In this document: positions 37,641 to 49,285 of the stretch, piece after piece
How the letters are laid out: each line of letters begins with the position of its first letter
Position numbering within the stretch: the first letter of the stretch is position 1
Assembly: GCA_011316305.1 (NCBI GenBank)
Contig: SAUG01000064.1
Location: forward strand, 248,001-312,000
Direction: 5' to 3'
Source of the DNA: Rusavskia elegans
Lineage: Eukaryota > Ascomycota > Lecanoromycetes > Teloschistales > Teloschistaceae
DNA length: 64,000 nucleotides
Made by a program: the position numbers and the translations under genes
Notes under the pieces: generated by a model
The model's input: the letters and a program-made list of their open reading frames with translations, nothing else
Database searches by the model: none
What the model was told of the DNA's origin: nothing

Positions 37641-39892
37641 ATCGGAGTATTATGTTTTTGTTGATGTTTCACACAGCAATTGACGATCCTTGACGAGTAA
37701 TGACGTTGACCTTCGCCATGCCTTCAGTTCTGCTTTTTAAGCTCTCAATACCTTGAAACGTCGCTCTCAAGATCACTACTCGCCTGGAGGTATACAGCAT
37801 GCTCGCTGGGGATATAGCATAGCAAGCAACATCTGTGCCAATAGACTTCATTGTTTTGGTGGGTGACTGGGGTATGATGGTGGACATGTGGACAGTCTAC
37901 TGACTTATATATGTATCGTAACTGTGGAAAAGATGTCGATGTGGCTCCAAAAGGTAGTCAAACATTGCGTATCTCAACACTCTTTAGTGTGTAGATTGTC
38001 TGAAGGTAGAGGCATCGGATTCGCAAGATTTATCGTATTGATTCTCGTCGAGATTCGCAGTGGACTGGGCTGTTGGGTTGGTTAGAGCTTGACGAGGGAT
38101 TAGCTGCTATGGTTTATTGATAGTCGAAAAGGTGCGTGGAGGTGGGAATTGATGGCGAGCTTGAATAGGCAATCAAAGAAGCGGAGGAATTCTGCTTCTA
38201 CAACTGCGTTAGAGGCTTCGAACAAAGAGCAGTAAGTATGCTGATCCAAGGCAGCCAAAGCCACCCGTAAGCCTACTTCCCTATAGAGACGACGCCTCCC
38301 TCAAGCCCACATCGCAAAATCGGTAAAGTCCACTGCAAAGAGAGTGCCGGCCGGTGGGTAGAATCACGGCAATAGGGCGGTGGCTCAAAGATTTGAGACG
38401 AGAGCGTCAACGGACTTGATAAGGTCAGGGATGTGAAATCGATAATTGACCCAAGAGGGCGTGCCAACGGGCATATCCGTGCCCGCTGTAGAACATGAAG
38501 CAATACTCGGAATAATGCCGCCGCAAAGCCAAAGTTGACAAGACATCAAAAGAGAAAGAGCCTACATCCCTTCAAAATACACCCACAGCCGTGACCGATG
38601 ACGACTGGAAGGCTGATGTTTGAGTATCTGAGATCAATATCAGCAATCTCCAACTCTTCACCTTGAACAAAGCTAAATAATTTGAGTAAAAGACCCACGA
38701 GGCCAATGATCGCCACGGGTGGAGATAGACATCTTTGTCCATCCCAGAAGAGGGTTCGGCAATTTTCATCCGCGTCAGCACGAGACTCGTCGCAACCCAG
38801 TATTGAAAATCAGGGCCGGACGGCAGTCCTTACCATCACCACCACGAGAAGCAGATCCGTCTTCACCACAAGAGGCATGACCGTCATCACCCCAAGATCA
38901 CACTGTGGCGCCCAATTATCAACCTAACGCACTCCCGTCGTTCTCAAAAGGTCTCGAAACAACAAAGGCATGCGTGAGTCATCTTAGGCTGCGCGTCTAA
39001 AACTGTAATCGAGAATCTTACTTCGTGCGAAGGTGAAACAGCTGGCGTCTCAATCGACATGTCAAGATGTAACAGTCGGCAGGGTAAGAGCAGCAGATGT
39101 GCAACATCGATCGCAAAGTGGGTGGGAGATGATCAGCCAGGAGTGCTGTTGAAGATTGATTGACTGGCTTGCTGAAAGGCGCAGGAGAAGACTGTAGATT
39201 TACCCACTTGATGATAACTGAGAAAAAAGTCAAAGAGCAAGATGACTTGCTGAAAAAACCTTAGAATGGATTATCGCCCTCGCTTTTGGTCAGTCCGCCG
39301 CCATACCCACATCGTAGTGCTCGTGATTGTAATGCGCTGAACGTCACACCCGAGTCGAGGTAATCATCACGAACGTCACCATAGCATAATCAATCTGGAT
39401 GTGCGTGTAATAAGTAATCGTTGCATTGTTGTTGATGAATTGAAGATACAACTCAAGCATGGATACAAGGAGGAGAAACAATGGGGTGTTAGTAAATCTT
39501 GAAGACGTATCTGGAAGATAGTAAGTTTGAAAAGAATTTCTTGTTAGAGCTTATGGATTTGGGTGTGATGGTATATAACAATGAATAAGCATTGGATCTC
39601 GACGTGTGAATGACGCGCAACGTAGACGTAAGAGAAGTCTGCATAGACAGATTCACGTGTATGTCGAGGTCTGAAGTAACATCAATCCTTGACCAACAAG
39701 TCGGCTGGAACATACTCGCGTTGGTTGATGTAGACGGGTAAAAAAAAGGGAAGACGGAAGTGGAAGCGGGTGTCATTGGAATAGTAGACTCCCGAGGATG
39801 GCGGTGCAAATTCAGGCAAGGGCTATGAAGTTGCTGTGAGTCGAAGTAAAACGATGCACAACAAAATAAATGATTTATGATGAAGTAAAAAA
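37641..39892. other. Gene-poor region
   Basis: No supported gene. The minus-strand frame 39489-39896 lies directly downstream of the transporter and is rich in Ser, Thr and His; I take it as 3' flanking sequence. Other frames are short. Confidence 0.4.
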
Positions 39893-41786
39893 TCATGGCG
39901 GCCGACCTGACTTGAACGCTCGTCCACGTTGTTCAAGTTGTTGCACGCGTAGGATCATGGCTCCCATGATCCAAAACGGCGCCAGAGCCAAAAACGACAA
40001 AACATTTTTGGGGAGTCTCCGCAAGTCCCTAGTCTTCAAGGACTTCCTCCTCTTTGGGTCCACCCATGGCTCGACACCTTTTACGACTGCAAGTTTCGCC
40101 CCAATGGTGGCAACACCAAGGCTAAATGAAGCCTCTTCGGTCCTTGCATCGTCATACACATCTTGCCACCAGGCTCTCCAAGAAGCAGCCCAGGAGTTGA
40201 GTAGACTTAACACCGCCCAGAAGATATTGCCGGACAGTTCCAGTGAACAGAGAACTGGTAAGGTTGCAACTGCAAGCGCGACCACAGCAAATACCCACAC
40301 TGAGGGCAGGTCATGACCGAATTCTCGAACGTTCATTCCAAAGGCCGAGCAGACAGTAGATATGGGAATAAAGACAAAGGCAAGTGCCGTCAATCTTTTT
40401 ACCACTGCTCCTTGCTGAATTGCTTTCCGGGCTTCCTCAATCTGCAGACTGGTAAGGTCCATTTGCAGGTCCCCTTCATTGCTGCGCAAGGCATCCTCGA
40501 CATCATCCAGAACCCATTGCAGTGAATATTGCGACCGTTGCCATTGTTGTGATATGTACTCTTCGTGGATGAAGTCTGAGGAGTTTGGCATTCGAGATTC
40601 ATTCTTGGTCTTGGTGTGAGTGCCGAGCTCAATTTTGGCCTTGTCCATCTGATGTTGCTTGATCAATGTGAGTTGTCGAAACCGTTCGCATAGACGCTTC
40701 TTCCCAACGTGACCAGATGATCGAGCCTTGACATACGACTTGACATTATACCAACAGCGAACGCTGCTCTCGATGGAAGCCTCGAAAGACTTGTAAACAT
40801 TGATTGTGGTCCAGCCCAGGATGGAGCGCGCAAGTGCATCGTGAGACAGGTTATGAGAATCAACATCATTCATGAGATAATCAATGAGCTGCTGAATTCT
40901 CGTTGAACAAATGGCTTCATTTGCACGAAGTGGATATCCTCCGGCAAGTGACCATGGACGGGGCCCCGCGCCCCGTTGAGCATTTGGTGGAAACCGCAGG
41001 TCAGCTGAGACGTGGAACTTGTATTTGGTACCTTGGAAAGCTTTCAGATCCCAGAGTGGTGGGTAAAGTAAGATGGCGACTAGCGAGACTTGAGCGCTAT
41101 TCTCACTTATACGTGGTGGTGGATGATTACGTACTTGTTGGTAGTGTGCCCGGAATGTTCTGAAAAGAAACTCTCCTGTAGGTATTGAAGAAAAGGGCTG
41201 GCAGCGGATGGTCAATGAAGAGTGGTTGCCAGTCATACCTGAGGTAATTCACAAGCTGATGATGTTTGAGTAGACCCTTCACCTCTTCTTCTACAGATTC
41301 GTTACCTCGCCAACCAGTGGCTGTTGGAAAGATCTCGGGTCCAATCTGAAGATCGAAAGGCATGGCAATGCTCGTTGACAAGGATCGGGGCGCTTTGTCG
41401 ACGTCAAGGTCAGCCTGACCGACAAAACCGGAATCATGACCATTCCTCCTGTGATCATCGAGCAGACGGGCATCAAGGCCAATAATGTTTCGCAACAGAT
41501 CGTAAGTATCCCTTGGCAGATCCTCGGTGATGATCAGACGGCATTGGATTTGTCTCCGGTTGCTTTCAAGCTCTTTCTTGATGCAAAGCAGCCTATCTCT
41601 CCCTGATCTGCTGTCGATCACATCCAGCCGTGGCTCACCGACTATACAAAAGTGAACGACCGTCACCATATAACTCATAGTCATGACCCCAACAGCGCCG
41701 ATACTCTGATAAGCCATCCCCTCATCCTCTGACAAGGCGGCTGCCTTGAGCTTACCAAGATCATCGTGTAGCTGAAATTCTGGCAT
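39893..41786 (-). CDS. CorA-like divalent metal transporter
   Basis: Two exons, 41786-41135 and 41079-39893, encode 612 residues. The 55-base intron has a GTACGT donor; an AAG acceptor nine bases nearer the donor is also in frame, so three residues are uncertain. The long hydrophilic N-terminal part is cytosolic. A helix around residues 442-460 leads to the diagnostic GMN at 465-467 (FGMNVREF) at the end of the first transmembrane segment, followed by a second segment (VWVFAVVALAVATLPVL). CorA proteins form pentameric Mg2+ channels in the plasma, vacuolar or mitochondrial membrane; this fungal branch has extra C-terminal hydrophobic segments (LRRLPKNVLSFLALAPFWIM), also seen here. No signal peptide. 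It is divergently arranged with the glycosyltransferase at 42203. Confidence 0.85.
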
Positions 41787-42202
41787 CTTTGTAGCTCCTT
41801 TGTCAAGATCATCATCTCATGGAAGGCTTCCGATATCAATGTGCCATCGCCTCAGCCGGAGCCGTTGCTAGCTTTGATCCGAGTGTGATCTCGCACGCAT
41901 GAGGTTCAGTCCTGTCCACAGAAACAGATGTACCAAATCAAATAATGCTCCGATTCATAGGTAGAATGTAGCCGCAGGCCCTTCGGCCACTTTTCTGAGA
42001 AGAGGACCAGGTAGTGAGAACGGAGGCGCAGCATGGGATCGTAGGGCTGCATTAGCGGGATCTGGTATCCCTTATCTCCGCAATCTCCGGGGCAGGGGGT
42101 TCGTATTCGTATTTGGATCTTTACTCCGGTCGACATTCACGGCATCTTCAATGTACGAAGGCTCTGCATTGCTGGCTGGATCTGGCGTTGTAATCCTTTA
42201 AG
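41787..42202. promoter_or_regulatory. Divergent intergenic promoter region
   Basis: 416 bases separate the ATG of the CorA-like gene (-) from the ATG of the GT8 gene (+), so both promoters must lie here or overlap. I see no clear TATA element and no identifiable binding site. Confidence 0.4.
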
Positions 42203-43382
42203 ATGATGTCCAGATTCTCACCTCCGCCATATCCGCATAAATCAGCCCCACGACCTGCTCCCAGATCCACCCTCTTTCGGCGGTCACGCCTCGTCTACAT
42301 CGCTCTCGCCGCAGTCTTCCTCTATTTGCTCATCACAGGCCACTCGCCTCTGTCGCTTCTTCCTCACCAAGGCTCTAAGCATGATCCGTCGACAAGATAC
42401 AACGGTGTCAACTGGTCACAATACGCCTACTTTCAATATGCCACAAGCTCCGCCTACCTCTGCAACTCGGTCATGATCTTCGAAGCATTGCACCGCCTGG
42501 GCAGCAAAGCAGATCGCATCCTCATGTATCCTGAAAAATGGGATACCCAGATCGAGAGTCAATCCGACAGGGACAGCCAGCTACTGGTGAAGGCAAGAGA
42601 TTGGTACAAGGTCAGGCTGGTGCCCGTCGACATACCCGTCACCCATGACAAGGACGAGCAAGACGGGCAACAACCAGCATCCTTCACCAAATTTGCCGCC
42701 TGGAATACGCAGAGGTATCGGCGAGTCCTTTACCTTGCTTCCGACGTGACCCTTCTCAAAACTCTCGATGAGCTTTTCCTCTTGCCAAGCACCCCGGTCG
42801 CCATGATGAGGGAGCACTGGAGCCTGCCTAGCAAAAAAGTGTTGACGCCAAGGCTGATCCTGCTGGAGCCATCCGATGACGAATTTGAGCGCCTTTCAAC
42901 ATCCATCCGCCCTGATATTCGGCAAGATGGTGATAACGATGCGGATATACTCAATCGCTTCTATGGAGATACTGCCCTGGTTCTTCCTCACCAAGCGTAC
43001 GGTCTCCTGAGCAGTGAATTCCGTGCCGAGGATCACAAGAGATACATTGGCAACACGTATAATCTGTGGGATCCAGAGGACGTGCTTCGACTGGCGAGCC
43101 TTATACACTTCATTGACGAGCCATTCCCGAAACCATGGATCATGTGGCCCCATGCACTGTTAGCAGAGCAGCATCCGAAGTGCAAAGCAGAGGATTGCAG
43201 AAACAAGGATGCCTGGATGACTCTCTATGACGACTTCCGAAGAAGACGCAAGGTGAGTATCTTTTTTGTCGTCTCGCAGACGCCATTGCTGATCGATGGA
43301 TTAGGACGTCTGTGCTCTACTCTCTGCTACGGCACCCGAGTGGCCACCTCGAAATGATAGTAAGAAATCATTGCCAGCTTGA
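42203..43382 (+). CDS. GT8-family Golgi glycosyltransferase (GNT1-like)
   Basis: Two exons, 42203-43252 and 43305-43382, with a 52-base phase-0 intron, encode 375 residues. A short basic cytosolic N-terminus is followed by one transmembrane anchor (about 30-46), the type II layout of Golgi enzymes. The catalytic region begins WSQYAYFQYATSSAYLCNSV (71-90), then FEALHRLGSKADRILMYP, typical of fungal proteins related to yeast glucose N-acetyltransferase. The position of the usual metal-binding DxD reads LASDVTLLKTLDELF, with Ala179 replacing the first Asp. The second exon restores the family ending (DVCALLSATAPEWPP). Likely role: sugar transfer in the Golgi lumen; donor and acceptor are not known. 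The altered DxD may weaken or change activity. Confidence 0.82.
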
Positions 43383-44085
43383 ACAGTCACCGTGCATACA
43401 TGATCTCAGTGTTCTACCCGAGCCCAGTAGAGCTCGCACAAGTTGTAAGAAGTAGAGATGGTCAAACTTCACAGCATGAGTCTTGACGGGACTGTCTGGG
43501 GCCGACTTCGCGATGCAGTGTCTTGACAAGGGGAATCATGGCACTGACCCCGTTCCACCGAGCCACAAGACCATCCCCACAGCTTGATCCGAAGCACTGC
43601 GATTGTTTAGGAGGCTACTTCGGAGATCCTACTAGACGGTTCCCATCCAAAGCTCGCTGCTCCTAATGGTGCCGACCCCAAAATAGCTGCATAAACCTCT
43701 AGGTTCCAGAAGTCTTTGGAAAGGGTAAGAGAAGCTACAGCAACCGATCGATGCCCCATTTGGGAGGCCCGTGCTTCCTGAGAACCTTCGTTGGATCCCG
43801 CTACCCAACAATGTCGTCACTCAAGTAAAGGAGATTACCTGCAAAGCATCCCCTGCGATGACAGTATCCGTTACGACGGTGCCCAAGGCTCCAATAGGAG
43901 CAGATAAAATCTTCCGGACCAGCACATACAATACTCCGAATAAGCTAATCGACTTTTGTTTGGCCAACACTTCAATGGTTTCAATCTATGCCCTACGGAC
44001 CTATATCAAAAGCTGTTCTCCTCAATTCGTATATTGCCAAAGCCATTCTCTTCTCATGCTGTTGGCAGGCAATCGAGCTGCCCGA
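43383..44085. other. Intergenic, nothing firm
   Basis: Short frames on both strands without recognised motifs. Confidence 0.4.
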
Positions 44086-44241
44086 TCACCGCCCCACCTT
44101 CGACTTGTTCTCATTCCAAGCACGCAACTGCCTCGTCTTTAGATTTCCATTCAAAGCTCCTCGTTCCTCAGAGGCATCATCTTTGGCTCTGTGTTGGTAC
44201 TTCCACTCGGTGTTCCACATCTTAGTATCGTACGCCGTCCT

Positions 44242-44803
44242 CTATTTGCGGTCCCAAAGCGTGTTTTTAGCTTTTATGAGCTTTGTTTTGTCAGTTTGTT
44301 CTCTATATTCGAATTAGAACTGTTTTCGTTTTCGGGTTTACTGATCTTGTACTTACCAGATCACTGTCCCGTACTCTCTCCTTCGGGTTGTTTCTAATCT
44401 TGTCATCATAAATCCTTCTCGCTTCGCGGTCCGTGAGTGTCTCTAAAGCATTTCCAAGCTGCAACTTGTCAGTCTCAATATGAAAAACGAGAGACTTTTT
44501 TCCTGGAAACTGGAGCACTTAGAGGCTACATCTACGTACAAGCTTTCCATCCCGCGTCCTTCCATCAATAATACCATTAGGTGGTTGGGTGATATCGCGA
44601 TACGCATTACCGATTTCACCATGCGTAGCATCTTGGCGGACACCAAGTATGGTGTAGAGGTTGCACTTACTCCCGGGAGATTCATCTTGCGTTCCCCCAC
44701 CAGTATCGCTATTGGGTTTACGGGTGATGTTGCGCCACGCGGCATCGATCTCATCGTCGGTAGCTCTTTCTCGGACGCCGAGCACGGTGTAGAGGTTGAC
44801 CAT
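44242..44803 (-). CDS. J-like protein with doubled halves, probably decaying
   Basis: Exons 44803-44540, 44458-44357 and 44280-44242 would give 134 residues. Exon 1 holds two tandem J-like N halves: MVNLYTVLGVRERATDDEID (1-20) onward, then from residue 46 KCNLYTILGVRQDATHGEI to DGKL. The second unit is again 43 residues and shares ITxxPN and GRT with the first. Exon 2 opens LGNALETLTDREARRIYDDK, a J-like C half. Exon 3 opens LIKAKNTLWDRK and meets TAG; past it the same frame continues RTAYDTKMW for 51 more codons to TGA at 44086-44088. The order is therefore N, N, C, C. The TAG sits at a variable site expected to be a sense codon, so the last C half is truncated. No HPD motif (QPPNG instead). 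Role unknown. Confidence 0.55.
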
Positions 44804-45818
44804 GATGGTCTTTAGTTATCTTGGGAAGGTCTTTTGCACGTAGAGAAGCACGCCAAACCCTACAGAGGGAGTACAGGAGCCTTCGCAGTTACGAGAGCTT
44901 TTGTATGTTTTGAACCTTTGAGGTATGGGAGCCAACAGCCATACAGACTTGTTTGCCAACAGGCACGCTAGGATACCAGCCAACAGGCTGCAATACCGGC
45001 AAACACGTATATGTAACCACCACGTCATCCACCCATACTAAGCCAGATGAACACAGACAAAAAGCCCTGGCTACGGGACCAGGCCATTCAGAAGCCCCGG
45101 TACTCTTTATATGAATCCATACGATCTTTGCAGAGAACATGCGTTATGGAGCCACCTTTCTTGTACCACAACGTTGGTACGGAAAAATATTCGCGTCGTG
45201 ATAAAAATAGGAGAGGAGCCTCTCCAGTCGTAGCATTCCAGTCATTAGTCAGACTATAAACATCTTCCTGTTATATCAAATACCAAATCATGTCATGACA
45301 GACCAAGCAATAGATAGGTCCTCGCACGATTGTTACGACGAAAGCCTATACCGAACTACCGAGGCTCGTACGTCCCCGAATACGACTGATTACAATTCAA
45401 AATTTTAAAGAGCCCCTGGATCGGTTACCACGGTGAATATGTCGTCATATACCGGTAGGAGCAATATTGAGAACCATCCAACATTCTATATACTGCACCG
45501 ACCAACTCTGTCCTTGCTAACAGTCTATTGAATTCACCCTGTGTTCTTCCAATCAGTATCAAAGTATACCCATTGCGAGCTCCTCGGTGTCCACCACATC
45601 CTCCCCATCCGTGAAACCCTCCAACCTTCAATAAAGCCCACCCACTATTCCATCCCCCTTCCCAAATCAGCCTATCCTCCCTGTGCGTTCTCTGCTCCAC
45701 ACGAGTCCCATAGAGAGCTCCAACCCACTTAACATTCGCCACGCAGCAGTGACAGCAGTATCTGGTTCAAGGATGATGAAGACTTCGCATCCTCCCAACC
45801 CAAACCGATAAAGTCAAC
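44804..45818. other. Intergenic, possible J-like relic
   Basis: No intact gene. On the plus strand near 45558-45640 a frame reads YTHCELLGVHHILPIRETL, loosely like the start of the neighbouring J-like genes; this is weak. The rest is unremarkable. Confidence 0.3.
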
Positions 45819-46449
45819 TCAAAAGCCTTCCAAAAGAGCATCCAGTTCCTCGAAGGATATTTTCTCAGGGTCTCCAACCTCACTCTCTCCACTCTCCTCT
45901 CCACCCCCTTCAAATATCACACTACATCGTACTTTCTCGCGATCTTCCTCCAGCCCAACATCGTCCGGAACTTCCCTCCGCTCACCCAACACCATGCGTT
46001 TGGTATCCTCCCGCGTAGCCACGTCCTCCAATTTCTCTGCAGCCCCAGCCCGATATGCCCGCGCACGTACAATAGCCTGTTCCTCAGCACGTCCGTTGGC
46101 ATATTTGATAGCTCGTTCATCATCACGCTCTTGATACCCTCGGTCGCTCTTCATGATCTTCTTATCGTATCTCGTTCTCGATGCTTTGTAGATGAGACAT
46201 TTGTACGCTTTGGCGATCTACGTTCCCGTCAGATCATTGGATTTCCCCAATAGATAGAAGGAAATGGGGAATTCCGTTCAAGAAAGGGGATAAAAGGGGG
46301 GGATGAAGGATGTGACCTACGAGGTCTTTATCGCGCGTACGTCCATCACTGAGACCGTCGGGTGGTTGGGTCAGAGACATGTATGCGTCATGGATCTCCT
46401 GCTCTGGGGCGAAATCTGGGACGCCGAGTACATGGTAGTAGTTGACCAT
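45819..46449 (-). CDS. HPD-less J-domain-like protein
   Basis: Two exons, 46449-46321 (exactly 43 codons) and 46217-45819, with a 103-base phase-0 intron, encode 175 residues. The N half begins MVNYYHVLGVPDFAPEQEI (helix I and II of a J domain). The HPD loop is replaced by QPPDG, and exon 2 opens IAKAYKCLIYKASRTRYDKK, the equivalent of helices III-IV. A charged coiled region and an acidic Gly/Glu/Ser tail ending FEELDALLEGF follow. J domains normally stimulate Hsp70 through HPD; without it such activity is unlikely, so a binding or decoy role is possible but speculative. No signal peptide or membrane segment. It has a TATA box about 140 bases upstream. The best preserved member of the local family. 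Confidence 0.72.
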
Positions 46450-46583
46450 GGTGGATATCGGTGATGGCTTGAGTGCGGGTTGTATGGAGTGTGGATCGTC
46501 TTGGGTAGATGGCTTTGGGATTAGGGACAGCGAAGTCGTTTCCAAGGAGGAAAGTATTGAAGCTGTGTGGAAATGAGAGGCAC

Positions 46584-46593
46584 AGCTTATATA
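46584..46593 (-). promoter_or_regulatory. TATA box of the J-like gene at 46449
   Basis: CTATATAAGC on the minus strand, about 135 bases upstream of the ATG, followed by a C-rich, CT-rich leader as is common in fungal genes. Confidence 0.5.
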
Positions 46594-47450
46594 GCAGAAT
46601 GATCTCAATCAAAAAGAAAGAAAAAAACGATCGATCGGTCATACATACAGCATTACACGCCAACAAACGCGCTACAGCACTTCTCAGAGACAGCAACGAA
46701 CACAGTAATATCAGAGGTAAAGCACATACACAAAAGAAATCCCCAGCAAACACAAGACCGCAAAAAGGCAGTTCCATCGATGCCGTTCGTACATCTTCTA
46801 CCACCAAATGAAGATGAGTAAAACGCAGCACTCGGCTCGTCGTGTCTAATATAGATTGGCATATGAGGCACCAGAGCCATACAGACATCTGTAGACACTT
46901 CGTAAGAATGAAATCCCATATCGGTATACCGACAGCCTTGCGCCCTCTACTATCATCAGATCTCGACATAAAGAGTCTAGGATCCGGACCCATTCACGGG
47001 GGTTGAGAATCGATATTTCAACTCGTTAGATATGCATACCGTGAATTCACTACGGTCTTTAAGGGTGCAGGTACCATGCTGATTTTCCCTGCAAGTCGGC
47101 CGAGAGGAGAAGGGCTGGGAGCAATGATACCATGAGAGTGATGTAGTCGCAGTGAATGGGATATGTATAGAATATTCGGAAAGTGAATAGTAGTAACGAA
47201 TGAATCAACGTAAAGAATTCGAGACACCAAAACACAAACCCAACAAGTCTTGGAAGGATTCTTTTACACAGAAAGAGTTTGTCTTAGACATGGTCGTCCC
47301 ACACACTGGTGATGCTTGGATATGGATGCCGTTCATGCCATGGAGGCTTCAGAGTCCGAACCGCAAGCCGTTGGAACCTCAGTGTTCTTGTAGCAGCGTG
47401 TCATGATACGAAGATTCGCAATCCGATCGCTTTCCTTCTACAAGCAAGTA
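46594..47450. other. Intergenic
   Basis: Nothing identified beyond the probable promoter of the J-like gene and the 3' flank of the membrane-protein gene. Confidence 0.4.
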
Positions 47451-48200
47451 TCATGGGCTTCCCAACCGACTTTCCCTTTTCCCTGCGTCCAATTCTGTAA
47501 TTTGACTTTCGCCCATTTCTGGAGTCGGCGTATATGCCCTTGCGTCCTTCTCCTGAGTTCCAACGCCGATGTCCTCCGGCGTGTTTGGCATTGAATTTTG
47601 TGGTAGATAGCCCTGTTCTGACCATGTAGTACATCCAGAGACCTGATTCCGTTGCCTCCGCAGCAAGAAGAATGTGCCGATCCCAGCTATTAACGCGCCA
47701 CCAATCATGGCTCCGATGACTGCACCAGCGATCGCACCACTGCTGAGACCTGAGCTTTGGGTGGCGGAGGTTCCTTTCGAGTTACTCGACGGAGCGGCCG
47801 ACGTTGACGAATTTTTGGAGCTGTCCTGAACGATTTGGGAAGTACCGTCCTGCGACCAGATCTTTGGTGACGCATTTGAAGTATCGGAAATGTAGAAGGA
47901 GCTGCTTGGATGATCCAGCTGGCGGTTGTCTCCGCTGTCGATGAAGTCGAATTTGCATATGTAGGGATAGTGGCCGCCGATCCACAAGTCAAGGGGGATC
48001 ATCTTACTTCCGGTCGAATGCACATAGCTGTATGATACTGTTGACCACCATTGTGTCAGTTCTTTGGCCAATGGCGTCGCAAGACTTTACACTACAACAG
48101 TAGTGGAAAATGGAAGAACTTACTGTTCGAGGTACCCTTGTCGGTGGTTTCCTGGCATAGAGAAATGAAGGTTGGCATCAAATCTATACTGGTGATCCAA

Positions 48201-48214
48201 GACGCATTGAGTAT
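48201..48214 (+). repeat. Target-site duplication, left copy
   Basis: GACGCATTGAGTAT, identical to 49137-49150, flanking the 922-base insertion. Confidence 0.85.
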
Positions 48215-49136
48215 TTATTTAGTTATTTGTTTTGGTTTTGGTGCCCGGTGAACCAGTGGTTCGGTGAGCAAATCAAGCGTTGGTATACCAGCATTGAATA
48301 CACGGTAGCAGAACTTGTACCCCAGTTTAGTTGACGTAAATAACGGTTCTTTCTATAGAATTTTAATTCAAATTTGCTCAGCAATATAACGCATCCTTCC
48401 ACCGATAACTTAACCAACGTAGAAATTTTTACAGATAAGTATGCCTCGCAGTCATCGTTTCTTCTTCATTCACCAGCAATACAAGCCCAAAAGCCCTTGC
48501 GTACGTACATGCTCCCGCCAACAGCTACAGCTGCAAGCTAAACCAGACGGTAGCACCTATATCCGCAATAACCATGTCTACCCGCGCGGTCGTCGACCAC
48601 CTCGTTGCAGCCAGAGCAACCTATTTCAACTTCGATAAAAATAGCCTCCTTACCGCCCTTAAAACGTGCTATCCGACCTCCCTACCCCCCTTTAGCCTAA
48701 TCGACCGGGTAAAGCTTCTGGCCGTAGTAGCCAGCGTGCTGCCTGGCGACCCTCTTAAAGCCAGGTAGGCTAAAGAGTACCTTAACAGCTTGGCGGAGCG
48801 TTTAGGTGCGGGTTATACGATAAGTGTAGCCGAGGCGACGGACGTGGATAATTGCTTCGCAGTGTGGCAGGTGGATATAGCGGAAATGTTGGAAGCTGAT
48901 GATTGTATGTAACGTCGAGGAAGGACTGGATAGTAGAGGATTCGTAATCGAATAAAGAAGGAAATAGTTAAATGGAAGTAATTGACTGCGCTGCAAACCT
49001 TGCCTGACGAACTTTGGCTGTGAAAATTTCTTTACTGCACGTGAAATGCAACAATCGTTGCCGTACATAACGTTGATGAAACACACATGTATGTATGAAA
49101 ACTCAATATGACCCCAGACAGGAGCCCCCCAGGGGG
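48215..49136. mobile_element. 922-bp insertion in a coding exon
   Basis: The segment is bounded by perfect 14-base direct repeats and sits inside an exon whose reading frame closes exactly when it is removed. Its ends are not inverted repeats of each other. The left end read on the minus strand finishes in an A-rich tail (AAAACCAAAACAAATAACTA), and the right end holds a C6/G6 palindrome. A long, odd-length duplication plus an A-rich end suggests a non-LTR or SINE-like retroelement in minus orientation. However, the only sizeable frame (48574-48912) lies on the plus strand, so the class is unsettled. Confidence 0.75.
48574..48912 (+). pseudogene. ORF inside the insertion, one stop
   Basis: An ATG at 48574 opens 64 codons (MSTRAVVDHLVAARATYFNF onward) to a TAG at 48766. 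The same frame continues 47 further codons (AKEYLNSLAERLGAGYTISV onward) to TAA at 48910. The TAG would be Gln before a C-to-T change, giving a 112-residue helical protein. I recognise no domain. Composition is richer in GC than its surroundings. Confidence 0.4.
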
Positions 49137-49150
49137 GACGCATTGAGTAT
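49137..49150 (+). repeat. Target-site duplication, right copy
   Basis: GACGCATTGAGTAT, the partner of 48201-48214. Confidence 0.85.
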
Positions 49151-49285
49151 ATCATTGCGATTGTACGTCTGAACCGGACCGTCGCTGGGGAAAAGCCAGT
49201 TGATTTGGGGCTCAGCGACGACGCTCTGCAGCACGCAGGTCGCAACGAGGGTAGCGGCATAGAACGAGCGATCGATAGTATACAT

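Larger units (their letters stand above)
47451..49285 (-). pseudogene. Single-pass surface protein gene split by an insertion
   Basis: On the minus strand an ATG at 49285 begins a signal peptide (MYTIDRSFYAATLVATCVLQ), then a lumenal start (EPQINWLFPSDGPVQTYNRN). The frame breaks at 49137 where foreign DNA begins, and resumes exactly at 48200 with WITSIDLMPTFISLCQETT. An intron (48123-48062, 62 bases, phase 1) and exon 48061-47451 follow. The second part is a Ser/Thr-rich stalk, a transmembrane helix (GAIAGAVIGAMIGGALIAGI) and a basic-acidic cytosolic tail. Ignoring the insertion the frame is continuous for 278 residues. The architecture (secreted, Ser-rich, Gly-rich single helix, short tail) is that of common fungal wall-sensor-like proteins of unknown function. 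With the insertion no intact product can be made, unless it is spliced out. Confidence 0.72.

Noticed and set aside
39489..39896. Minus-strand frame of 135 codons next to the CorA-like gene
   Set aside because: Low-complexity Ser/Thr/His content, immediately 3' of the transporter; most likely untranslated flank.
45541..45732. Plus-strand YTHCELLGV frame as a sixth J-like gene
   Set aside because: Resemblance covers few residues, and no C half or splice donor follows; left as a passing note only.
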